From Massilia phosphatilytica (GTDB lineage Bacteria > Pseudomonadota > Gammaproteobacteria > Burkholderiales > Burkholderiaceae_D), in assembly GCF_002968015.1 (NCBI RefSeq), contig NZ_PUIP01000003.1, forward strand, positions 62,001 to 126,000: a DNA stretch of 64,000 nucleotides, in the 5' to 3' direction. The notes under the pieces were generated by a model. It was not told the DNA's origin. It did not search any database and saw nothing but the letters and a program-made list of their open reading frames with translations. Position numbers and translations under genes: made by a program. This document shows, one piece after another, positions 9,063 to 17,700 of this stretch; within the stretch, counting starts at the first letter, position 1; each line of letters opens with the position of its first letter.

Positions 9063-10084
9063 ACCCGACCTCAATGATGCAAACCGAATCCAAGACGTCC
9101 TCGCGCTACACGATCCTCGACCGCGAAACGCCGCGCCTGAAAACGATCCTCGGGCGCTGGGAAAGCCTTCTGGCCATGCTGTTGATTGCCGTCTTCGCGG
9201 CCAACAGCATCGCGCTGCCGCACTTTCTCGACCTGTACAACCTGCTGGACGGCACCCAGAACTTCAGCGAGAAGGCCCTGATCGCGCTGCCGATGGCGCT
9301 GTTGATCATCTGCCGCGAGATCGACATCTCCGTCGCCGGCACGCTCGCGCTGTCATCGGTCGCGATGGGCCTTGCCAAGGGCGCCGGCTTCCCGGCCGAA
9401 AGCCTGCCCCTCGTCGCGCTGGCCACGGGCACCGCGTGCGGCCTCCTGAACGGCGTGCTCGTGACGCGTTTCGCGCTGCCGTCGATCGTCGTCACCATCG
9501 GCACCGTGTCGCTGTACCGCGGCCTGGCCAGCGTCGTCCTGGGCGACAAGGCGTTCACCGGTTATCCGCAACTGATGGCCGACTGGGGCCAGGGCTACTT
9601 CTTCGGCATCGTGCCGCGCGAATTCGTCGTGCTGCTCGTGTGCGCCGCGCTGTTTGCCGTGCTGCTGCACACGACGGCCTGGGGACGCCGCATCTACGCC
9701 ATCGGCAACAACCCGGAAGCGGCGCGCTTTTCCGGCATCGCGGTCGACCGCTACCGCCTCGCGCTGTTCATGCTGACGGGCGCGATGGCCGGCCTGGCCG
9801 CGTTCCTGCTGACGGGCCGCATCGGCAGCACGCGGCCGAACATCGCCACGGGCTGGGAACTGGAGATCATCACGATGGTGATCCTGGGCGGCGTCAGCAT
9901 CGCGGGCGGCGCAGGCACGATCGGCGGCGTGATGCTGGCCGTGCTCACGATGGGCACCGTCACGTACGGCCTGTCGCTCGCCAACATCCCCGGCATCTAC
10001 ATGACCATCGTCGTGGGCGTGCTGCTGCTCGTGACCATCGCGCTGCCGCAGCTGCTGCGTAGGCATCGCGCGGGGCGCAAATGA
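9059..10084 (+). CDS. rhaQ: Rhamnose ABC transporter permease (second)
   Basis: The second CUT2 permease, about 341 residues. The best start is GTG at 9059, which overlaps the rhaP stop (GTGA) and follows CCGGAG; ATG at 9074 or 9077 are alternatives that would lose the coupling. It carries a longer N-terminal tail than RhaP before the first membrane segment, then CREIDISVAGTLA, GRRIYAIGNNPEAARFSGI and LGGVSIAGGAGT. It pairs with RhaP. It overlaps rhaK by 4 bp. Confidence 0.9.
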   Translation: MNPTSMMQTESKTSSRYTILDRETPRLKTILGRWESLLAMLLIAVFAANSIALPHFLDLYNLLDGTQNFSEKALIALPMALLIICREIDISVAGTLALSSVAMGLAKGAGFPAESLPLVALATGTACGLLNGVLVTRFALPSIVVTIGTVSLYRGLASVVLGDKAFTGYPQLMADWGQGYFFGIVPREFVVLLVCAALFAVLLHTTAWGRRIYAIGNNPEAARFSGIAVDRYRLALFMLTGAMAGLAAFLLTGRIGSTRPNIATGWELEIITMVILGGVSIAGGAGTIGGVMLAVLTMGTVTYGLSLANIPGIYMTIVVGVLLLVTIALPQLLRRHRAGRK

Positions 10085-11454
10085 TGAACGATGCCTTGAT
10101 CGTCCTCGACATCGGCAAGACGAACGCCAAGCTGGCGCTGATCGATGCGGCCGGCAAGCTCCTGGCCGAGCAGCGCCGCCCGAATACCGTGCGTACGGAT
10201 GGGCCCTATGCCCACCTGGACACGGACGGCCTGTGGGACTGGCTGCTCGCGACATGCCGCGCGTTCGCGGCGCTGGCGCACGTGTCGGCCATCGTGCCCG
10301 TCACGCACGGCGCCACCGCCGCGCTGGTCGACGACACGGGGCTCGTGCTGTCCGTGCTTGACTACGAAGCGGAGCTGCCGGGCGTGGAGTACGATCGTCC
10401 ATCGTATGACGAGACGCTGTCTCCTGGCCTGCCGGCGGGCCTGAACCTGGGCCGCCAGCTCGCGTGGCTGCAGGCGCGCTTCCCGCGCGAGTTCGCACGC
10501 ACGCGGCACATCCTCATGTATCCGCAGTACTGGGCCTGGCGCCTGTGCGGCGTGGCGGCGTCGGAAGCGACGTCGCTGGGCTGTCACACGGATTTGTGGA
10601 ACCCGCGCGCGCAGGCGTATTCGAGCCTCGTTGATCGCATGGGCTGGACGCCCCTCATGCCGCCACTGTCGCCGGCGCACGCGGCGCTGGGCACGCTGCG
10701 CCCCGAGATCGCGGCCGCCACCTGGCTGCCGGCCGACTGCCAGGTCCTGTGCGGCATCCACGACAGCAATGCATCGCTGCTGCGCTACCTGGGCCGCGCC
10801 GAGGGTACGGTGCTGTCGACCGGCACGTGGATGATCGCCGCAGCCTTCGGCACCGCGCTGGACGGCCTGCGCGAGCAGGCCGACATGCTTGCGAACACGA
10901 ACGCGCTGGGCCAGCCGGTCGCCTGCATGCGCTTCATGGGCGGTCGCGAATTCGGCGAACTGGCCGGCGCGCAGCCGGCGCCCTGCGGCTTCGACGCCAT
11001 CGAGCGGCTCGTCGCCCAAGGCACGCTGGCATTGCCCTCCTTCGCCGCGACGGGCGGTCCGTTCGCGGGCCGCGCCGGCAGCATCGACGGTCCGCCGCCC
11101 GCCGACGCGCAGGAACGCTATGCGCTCGCCACGCTGTACTGCGTACTGATGACGGATTACTGCCTGGACCCGCTGAGCGCCGCGGGGCCGCTTGCCGTCG
11201 AGGGCAGCTTTACGGCGAACCCGTGGTTCGGTCCCCTGCTTGCGGCCCTGCGCCCGCAGCAACCAGTCTCGTATTCGGACGATGCGAGCGGCACCACGTG
11301 CGGCGGCTGGATGCTGCGCTACCGCGACGCGCCGCCGCCGGGCACCAGCACGGCGATCGGGGCACGCGCGCCGGCCGGATTCGACGCGTACCGGGCGCGC
11401 TGGCGGACCGCGGTGGTAGACTCGCTGGATCGCCAGCCACAGACACGCCAATGA
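10081..11454 (+). CDS. rhaK: L-rhamnulokinase, FGGY carbohydrate kinase
   Basis: A 457-residue FGGY-type kinase expected to phosphorylate L-rhamnulose to the 1-phosphate used by RhaD. The N-terminal phosphate loop is DIGKTNAK; later segments VLSTGTWMIA and the C-terminal TTCGGWML region fit the ATP-binding half. The start ATGATGA overlaps the rhaQ stop. It follows rhaQ directly: the mutarotase gene rhaU, found between rhaQ and rhaK in Rhizobium, is absent here. Kinase identity rests on operon position and fold; substrate specificity is inferred. Confidence 0.85.
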   Translation: MMNDALIVLDIGKTNAKLALIDAAGKLLAEQRRPNTVRTDGPYAHLDTDGLWDWLLATCRAFAALAHVSAIVPVTHGATAALVDDTGLVLSVLDYEAELPGVEYDRPSYDETLSPGLPAGLNLGRQLAWLQARFPREFARTRHILMYPQYWAWRLCGVAASEATSLGCHTDLWNPRAQAYSSLVDRMGWTPLMPPLSPAHAALGTLRPEIAAATWLPADCQVLCGIHDSNASLLRYLGRAEGTVLSTGTWMIAAAFGTALDGLREQADMLANTNALGQPVACMRFMGGREFGELAGAQPAPCGFDAIERLVAQGTLALPSFAATGGPFAGRAGSIDGPPPADAQERYALATLYCVLMTDYCLDPLSAAGPLAVEGSFTANPWFGPLLAALRPQQPVSYSDDASGTTCGGWMLRYRDAPPPGTSTAIGARAPAGFDAYRARWRTAVVDSLDRQPQTRQ

Positions 11455-11936
11455 GCCTCGCTTCCGTCGCCGCCTTCTTCGCCAACCACGCGCCCGACAT
11501 CGCCATCCAGCGCTACGCCACCAGCACCGCCACCGTCGCCCTCGCCGCTGAGGCACTGGGCGTCGCGCCGGGCCAGATCGCCAAGACGCTGTCGCTGCGC
11601 CTGGACGACGAGGTCGTGCTGCTCGTCGCGCGCGGCGATGCGCGCATCGACAACCGCAAGTACAAGGACAGGTTCGGCCAGAAGGCCAGGATGCTGGGGC
11701 TGGACGAGGTGGAACGCGAGACGGGTCATCCGGTCGGCGGCGTGTGCCCGTTCGGCCTGGCGCGGCCGCTGCGCGTGTTCTGCGACGTATCGCTGCGGGC
11801 CTTCGCCGACGTCTTCCCGGCCGCCGGCGCGCCCGATGCGGCCGTGCGCATGACGCCGGCGCGGCTGGCGGAACTCACACACGCGGAATGGATCGACGTG
11901 GTACAGGACGTGGAACTCGCTGCGGCCGAACGCTAA
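11451..11936 (+). CDS. YbaK/EbsC-family aminoacyl-tRNA deacylase
   Basis: A 161-residue YbaK/ProX-type editing domain, which hydrolyses wrongly charged tRNAs such as Cys-tRNA(Pro) or Ala-tRNA(Pro). Visible family features are GQIAKTLSLRL near residue 45, ARGDARIDNRKYK and GGVCPFGLA. It overlaps rhaK by 4 bp (ATGA), so it is physically part of the rhamnose operon although unrelated in role. A possible internal promoter element TAGACT at 11417-11422 lies 28 bp before the start and could give separate expression. It converges with the next gene. Confidence 0.85.
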   Translation: MSLASVAAFFANHAPDIAIQRYATSTATVALAAEALGVAPGQIAKTLSLRLDDEVVLLVARGDARIDNRKYKDRFGQKARMLGLDEVERETGHPVGGVCPFGLARPLRVFCDVSLRAFADVFPAAGAPDAAVRMTPARLAELTHAEWIDVVQDVELAAAER

Positions 11937-11958
11937 TGCCGGACAGCGCTGCCTGCGC

Positions 11959-12243
11959 TCAGCATTTGAAATAGACGGCCGCCAGCGCCGCGGCGACGCC
12001 GGCCCATATCTGCGTGCCCCGCTGCTGCAGGTCCTTCATCTTTTCCAGGTCGCCCTGCTTCGACAACGTGTCGTAGCGGAGCCAATACTCGAAGAAAAAG
12101 AAGAGAGGCGGGCCGATGAGCCATAGGACCAGCAGCGCCTTTTTCACGTCCGGTGCGCTTGAGGCGCCGACCGTCAAGCTGAAGACCGCTGCGAGCACGG
12201 CCAACACTGCCAAAATGCCGTAAGAAATATCCATCCTGGACAT
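11959..12243 (-). CDS. Small membrane protein of unknown function
   Basis: A 94-residue protein with two clear membrane segments (about 8-27 and 35-53, the second ending in FFFFEYW) and a weak third near the C-terminus (IWAGVAAALAAVYF). A charged stretch, SKQGDLEKMKDLQQRG, separates the last two. I do not recognise the family. The start ATG at 12243 follows a GAGG-containing segment (AAGAGGAGCGGCTT, reading the minus strand), which supports it as a real gene. It lies between the convergent ybaK-like gene and the c-di-GMP gene, with no operon partner. Confidence 0.6.
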   Translation of the reverse strand: MSRMDISYGILAVLAVLAAVFSLTVGASSAPDVKKALLVLWLIGPPLFFFFEYWLRYDTLSKQGDLEKMKDLQQRGTQIWAGVAAALAAVYFKC

Positions 12244-12351
12244 AAGCCGCTCCTCTTCAATCCATCATCGACGACGCCGTCGATATGATCGCTGAGCGCA
12301 CACGTGGCGCTATTGCGGATGCATAAAGTTGAAGCAGTCGGACCGCCAGAT

Positions 12352-14634
12352 TCAGACGCCGCGGTCCAGTCGCGCGACGAATTCCGCCAGCGGCAACGGC
12401 CGGCAATACAGATAGCCCTGCATGCACGGCCGCCCATTGTCGGCGAGGAAGCGCGCCTGCGCCTCCGTCTCGATGCCCTCCGCGACGACGCGCAGGCCCA
12501 GGTGATCTGCCATCGCGAGGATGGTCTGCACGATCGCAGTGCCGTTGGCGTCGTGCGGCGTGTCGCGCATGAAGCTCTTGTCGATCTTCAGCTCGTACAG
12601 CGGCATCTTCTTCAGATAGCCCAGGCTCGAATAGCCCGTGCCGAAATCGTCGATCGAGAAGCGGATACCCATGGCGGCCAGCTCGCGCATCTTGCCCGTG
12701 ATGACGTCGAAGTCTTCGACGAGCAGGCCTTCCGTCACTTCGAACACGAACGCATGCGGCGTAACGCCCGATTCCTCGAACGCGGCGCGCACCTGCGCGA
12801 CGAACTCCGGCTGGCGGAACTGGCGCGGGCTCACGTTGATCGACAGCTGCAGCGGATGGCCGGCGGCCTGCAGCGCGAGGCGCGCCTGGCACGCCTGGCG
12901 CAGCACCCACTGGCCGAGCGGGACGATCATGCCGGTCGTTTCCGCCACCGGGATGAAGACGTCGGGCGGGACGAACGTGCCGTCGGCGCGGCGCCAGCGC
13001 ATCAGCATCTCCGCCCCCACCGGCTGGCCGGCATGGTCGACCTGCAGCTGCAGGTGCATGGACAGTTCGCCGTTGTCGAGCGCCGCGGAGAGGTCGCGGC
13101 CCAGGGTGAGCTGGCGTTCGGCCGCGGCCAGCATCTTCGTTTCGAAGACGGCCACGCCGTTGCGGCCGGCCGCCTTGGCGTGGTACATCGCCAGGTCGGC
13201 ATCCCGCAGCAGGTCGGCCACGGACTGGCCGGGGCGCGTGGGCAGCGCCACGCCGATACTCGCCGTCGAATGGTAGTTCTGGTTGTCGATGAGGACGTCG
13301 TCCGCGAGCGCGACGCGGATCTTGTCCGACACGGACAACGCGGCGGACGTGGCGGCGGCGGGATCGGTGCCGAGGCCCTCGAGCAGCACGACGAATTCGT
13401 CGCCGCCGAGGCGCGCCACCGTGTCGCCCTTGCGCACCACCTGGCCGAGGCTCTTCGCCGTGTGCTTGAGCAGCGCGTCGCCGGTCGCGTGGCCGCGCGC
13501 GTCGTTCACGTGCTTGAAGTTGTCCAGGTCGATGTACAGCACGGCGCCGAGCCCGCGGCCCGCGTTGGCCGAGGCCACCAAAGCGTCCAGGCGTTCCGTC
13601 ATCAGGCGCCGGTTGGGCAGGCCCGTGAGGACGTCGTAGTACGCGAGGCGGTGGATCGCGTCGGCCGAATGGCGGCGCTCCGTGATGTCGCGGCCGACGA
13701 CGACCCAGTGGCTGATCCGGCCCGCGTCGTCGGTGAATGGCATGAGTTCCATCTCGACCCAGTACGGGTCGCCCGACTTGGTGTAGTTGACCAGTTCCGC
13801 CGTCGCCGGCTGGCCGTCGCGCATGGACTCGATGATGCGTTCGACGACGGCCGGATCCGTACCCGGCCCGTGCAGCACGCGCATGCTGCGGCCGACGATC
13901 TCGGCGTCGCTGTAGCCGGTGCGGCGCTGGAAGGCTTCGTTGCTGAAGATGATGGGCTGGTCGCGGTCCGGGGTCTCGACGGCGCGCGCGATCAGCACCA
14001 TGTCGTTCAGGCGCGCGAGCGCGGCCGACGTCAGGCGCAGTTCGGCGTTCACCGCCTGTAGCGCATCCTTCCCGCTTTCCAGCGATCTGGCGAAGCCCCG
14101 CACTTCGTCCAGGGAACGCGACAGGCCCTTGAGCAGCGTGCTGCAACTGAGGGTCAGCAGCGCGCCCACGCACGTGAAGTTCAGCGTGACGAGGAGCGCG
14201 ACGACGAGCGGGTCGTGCCCCATGTCCACCACCGAGGCCTGGAAGTGCCCGATACCGAGGATGAGGATGACGGCGCTGGCCGCGAGGGCAACGAGCGCCG
14301 GCGCGGTGCCGAGCAGGATCGCCGCCATCACGGGCGGCGCCATCAGGTAGTTCTGGCTGACCGGTCCCACCTTCAGCATCAGGCAGATGGCCACCATGTA
14401 GATGATCGCGAGGAAGTTCAGGACGCGGAAGGTGTATGGCAGCCGCTTCAGGCGCCACAAGGCGAACAGCCAACCGAGCGCGGCGCTGTCCATCGCGGCA
14501 ACGGTCCAGACGCCTTGACGCAGCACGACGATGGCGCTGGGGATGGCAGCGATCGTGCCCAGGACGAGCACTATCGACAACAGACGCGAGAAGATCCGCG
14601 CGCGCCACTGTGCGATATCGTCAAACCCTAGCAT
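12352..14634 (-). CDS. Membrane-anchored PAS-GGDEF-EAL cyclic-di-GMP protein
   Basis: A 760-residue regulator of c-di-GMP. The first about 185 residues hold five to six membrane helices. A PAS domain follows (about 200-315, NYTKSGDPYWVEM), then GGDEF (about 325-490) and EAL (about 500-755). The cyclase motif LGGDEF is intact and is preceded by RKGD at the correct spacing for a product-inhibition site. The EAL domain has EML in place of EAL but keeps NVSP, EVTEG, DDFGTG, LKIDKSF, AEGIE and MQGY, so phosphodiesterase activity looks possible. ATG 14634 follows AAGGA. It stands alone, with hairpins upstream. Confidence 0.9.
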   Translation of the reverse strand: MLGFDDIAQWRARIFSRLLSIVLVLGTIAAIPSAIVVLRQGVWTVAAMDSAALGWLFALWRLKRLPYTFRVLNFLAIIYMVAICLMLKVGPVSQNYLMAPPVMAAILLGTAPALVALAASAVILILGIGHFQASVVDMGHDPLVVALLVTLNFTCVGALLTLSCSTLLKGLSRSLDEVRGFARSLESGKDALQAVNAELRLTSAALARLNDMVLIARAVETPDRDQPIIFSNEAFQRRTGYSDAEIVGRSMRVLHGPGTDPAVVERIIESMRDGQPATAELVNYTKSGDPYWVEMELMPFTDDAGRISHWVVVGRDITERRHSADAIHRLAYYDVLTGLPNRRLMTERLDALVASANAGRGLGAVLYIDLDNFKHVNDARGHATGDALLKHTAKSLGQVVRKGDTVARLGGDEFVVLLEGLGTDPAAATSAALSVSDKIRVALADDVLIDNQNYHSTASIGVALPTRPGQSVADLLRDADLAMYHAKAAGRNGVAVFETKMLAAAERQLTLGRDLSAALDNGELSMHLQLQVDHAGQPVGAEMLMRWRRADGTFVPPDVFIPVAETTGMIVPLGQWVLRQACQARLALQAAGHPLQLSINVSPRQFRQPEFVAQVRAAFEESGVTPHAFVFEVTEGLLVEDFDVITGKMRELAAMGIRFSIDDFGTGYSSLGYLKKMPLYELKIDKSFMRDTPHDANGTAIVQTILAMADHLGLRVVAEGIETEAQARFLADNGRPCMQGYLYCRPLPLAEFVARLDRGV

Positions 14635-14655
14635 CTAACTGTATCCTTGCGGTCC

Positions 14656-14702
14656 GACCGGTGAGATTCCGGTCCATCCAATGTTCTCGTCAAGCAACAT
14701 TG
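14656..14702. repeat. Two adjacent hairpins upstream of the c-di-GMP gene
   Basis: Hairpin one is GACCGG/CCGGTC with a 7-nt loop (14656-14674). Hairpin two is CAATGTT/AACATTG with a 10-nt loop (14679-14702). They lie in the 139-bp gap between the GH35 stop and the c-di-GMP gene start, both on the minus strand. They could be a GH35 terminator without a strong T run, or leader structure of the downstream gene. Confidence 0.45.
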
Positions 14703-14773
14703 TAAGGCCCGGACCGGCTCCTGTCACGTAATGACCGCCAGGTGTTGCGGCCGTGTGACTAATAGTTCACTAA

Positions 14774-17700
14774 CTACGGCTCGGGCTGACCCTTTACCGC
14801 GGCGCCGGACGCGCCGCCGTGGGCGGCGCGCAACACTACGAAGCGCACGGATTCCAGCGCATTGGCAGGTGCGCCGTCCGTCGTGACCGCGAGGGCGATC
14901 GTATTGGCGCCATGCGGGTCGAGGATGCCCGGCGGGATGACGAACACCCGCTGCGGTCCGACGTGGGCGATGAACTGCCCGACGTTCCAGCCGTTGACGA
15001 AGATGAGCGCGCGGTTCTCGCGCTCCGAGCGCGGCCGGCCGGTGTCGCCGAACGCGAGGCCCAGCTGGACGTCGTGCCCGCGCGGCAGGTCCAGCTTCAC
15101 CTGCGTGCGCAGCCAGTACGTGCCGGGCGCCGGCGGCGCATCGCCGGGCCTGGCGCTCGACCAGCCCTTCCCCGGCGTGCCGGGCAGGTGCCAGCCGGCG
15201 CGCTCGCCGTACAGGCCACCGTCGTTGAACGGCCCGCGCACGCGGTCGGCGACGTCCTCGCCGCCGCGGTTGCCCTGCACGCGCCAGCGGATCGGCACGC
15301 CGAAGCGCGGCCCGCCCTTCGACGTCAGCGACGCCGCGATCAGCCCGCGCGCCTCGCGGTGCGCGTCGTCCGCCATCAGGTCCCAGTTGTGCGAATCGTT
15401 GCGCACCATGACGGCGACGACGTGCGGCCCCGGCGCAAGCTTGCCGAGGTCGAAGCGGACCGTGTCCGTCGTCTCCGGGAACGAGCGGCCCGTGTCCAGC
15501 TCGTGCTGGCCGAGGAAGCGGCCGTCGACCCACGCCTGCAGCATGCCCGCGCCACCGCCGCCGTAGAACAATTCCAGCCTGTCCGCGGCCGCCGCGGTCG
15601 TGTCAAAGCGGCCGCGATACCACACGTCGCCGTGATGGAAGCCGTAGTCGCTCATCGCGAGCGTGGGCTGGCCCCGTTCCGGCAAGGTCCACGTCTGCGC
15701 GGCCGATGGACGATGATCGGCCTGCACCCAGTCGCCGTCGTCGAAGCCGGGCTGCGCCTCGGGGCTGTCCATGCGCCGCATCCATGCCAGCTTGCCGAGG
15801 TCCGGCACCGTCACGGGCGCGGGGCCGGCGAGCGGCTCTGTGCTGCGCAGGCTGCCGTCCGACTGGCGTGTCAGGTGCAGTGCGGACCCGTTGAACGACG
15901 CCGCGGCGATCTGCGGTCCCCAGATCTCGAGCGGGCTGGCGGCATCCGTATCGCCCGTCAGGTACAGCCGGCCATCCTCGATGCGGGCCGAGCGCACGAG
16001 CGCCGGCGTCAGTTCGAGAACGCGGCCGGCCGGCGTCTCCTGCGTCCAGAAGCGCTGCGAAGTGCCCTCGTCCGCGACCAGGAGCAGCAGCGGCGCGCGC
16101 CCGCCGCCCGTGATGCGCACGCGGGCGAGGCCCGTGTGCGCATACGCGAGTTTCAAGTCGCCGCGCGCCGCGTCGAACGTCGTGCGCACGGCGCCCGCCA
16201 GCACCTCGACCCGCGGCGCGGAGGCGTAGCGCAGCACGGTCTCGCCAGTCTCGCCGTCGCGGCCGTGCAGCAGGACGACGTCGCGCGCACCGTCACGGAA
16301 CTGCGCCTGCAGCTCGGACGTGGAATACACGAGGTGCTGGCGCTCCATGGCGTAATCCGCCAGCAGCATCTTCGCGTCCTGGCCGTTGAGGCGCGCCGCG
16401 ATCGTGTACGTACCGGCGCGCGTGGCGAGGTCGAACGAGAACGCATCGTCCGTCAGCAGGTCAGACGGACCGTGGACGGCGAACAGCACGTGCGTGCCGA
16501 GTTCCGTGTTGACGTTGTGGTAGAGCCGCACGCGCGGATTCGTCGTGCGGATCTCCGGCCCCTTGTCCATGCGCGCCAGCACGGGGCCGGCAGCCTGCAC
16601 GAACATGCCCTGCTGCTTCAGCGCCAGCGCCTTCGGGCGCAGGCCGCGGTCTTCCGCGATCGGGGCGCCGTAATCGTACGACGTGTACACGATGGGCCCC
16701 GGCAGCCAGCCCCACGACGTGCCGCCGAACGCCATGTAGATGTTGTGGATCGTGATGCGGTTGATGAGGTTCGTCCCGTAGAACACGCGCTGGTAGCCCT
16801 TGCCCTGGCGCTCGGCCGTGCATGCGTACGTGCCGTTCGAGCCCCAGTAGTCGAACCAGCCGGCACCCACTTCCGCCGCGAAACCGGGCGTGCCGGGGGA
16901 ACTGGACGCGCCCGCCTTCGGTCCGGGCGTCGCATAGATGCCCCAGTCGGGCGCCTTGTTCGGGTCCGCCGGATTCGCATGGACGTCGCAGGCACCTCCC
17001 GGATAGCCGTCGAACGCGTAGAGGTCCGTCGGTCCCGGATTGGCCCACGGTGCGGACGAGCCATTGGGCGTCCAGTCGGGCAACCGGCCCGCCGCGTTGT
17101 GGAAGAACGGCACGGTGATGCCGTCCGCGCGCGCCTTCGCGGCCAGGTGCGCCATCTGGCGCGCATGCTTGGGCTCGACCTTGCCCAGCTCATTTTCGAT
17201 CTGGTAGGCGATGACGGTGCCGCCGCCCGTCGTCACCTGGTGGCGCGCGACGATGGCGTCGATCTGCGTCATCCACTCGTCCACGGCCGCCAGGTAGGCC
17301 GGATCATCCGTGCGCGCCTCCGCCCGGTTGCGGAACATCCAGCCTGGAAAGCCGCCGCCGGAGAGCTCGGCATTGACGTACGGCCCCATGCGGGCGATCA
17401 CGTACATGCCCTCCTCTTCCGCGATCTCGAGCGCGCGCTCTACGTTGCGCACGCCGGAAAAATCGTACACGCCCGGCGCCGGCGAGTGATAGGCCCAGTC
17501 GAAGTAGAACGACACGCCGTTGAAACCCAGCGCCTTCATCTTCTGGATCACGTCGCGCCATTGCGCCGGATCGGGCAATCGGAACGGGTGGATCTCGCCC
17601 GACCACACGACGATCCGCTTGCCGCCGACCGTCAGCGAGTACGGGTCCCAGCCCACTTGCTGCGGCGCGCGGCGTGGACGCACGGCGTGCGCGACATCCT

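Noticed and set aside
14651..14680. Possible cobalamin-type riboswitch fragment (GGTGAGATTCC)
   Set aside because: Only a short resemblance; other conserved boxes are missing and the downstream gene is unrelated to cobalamin.
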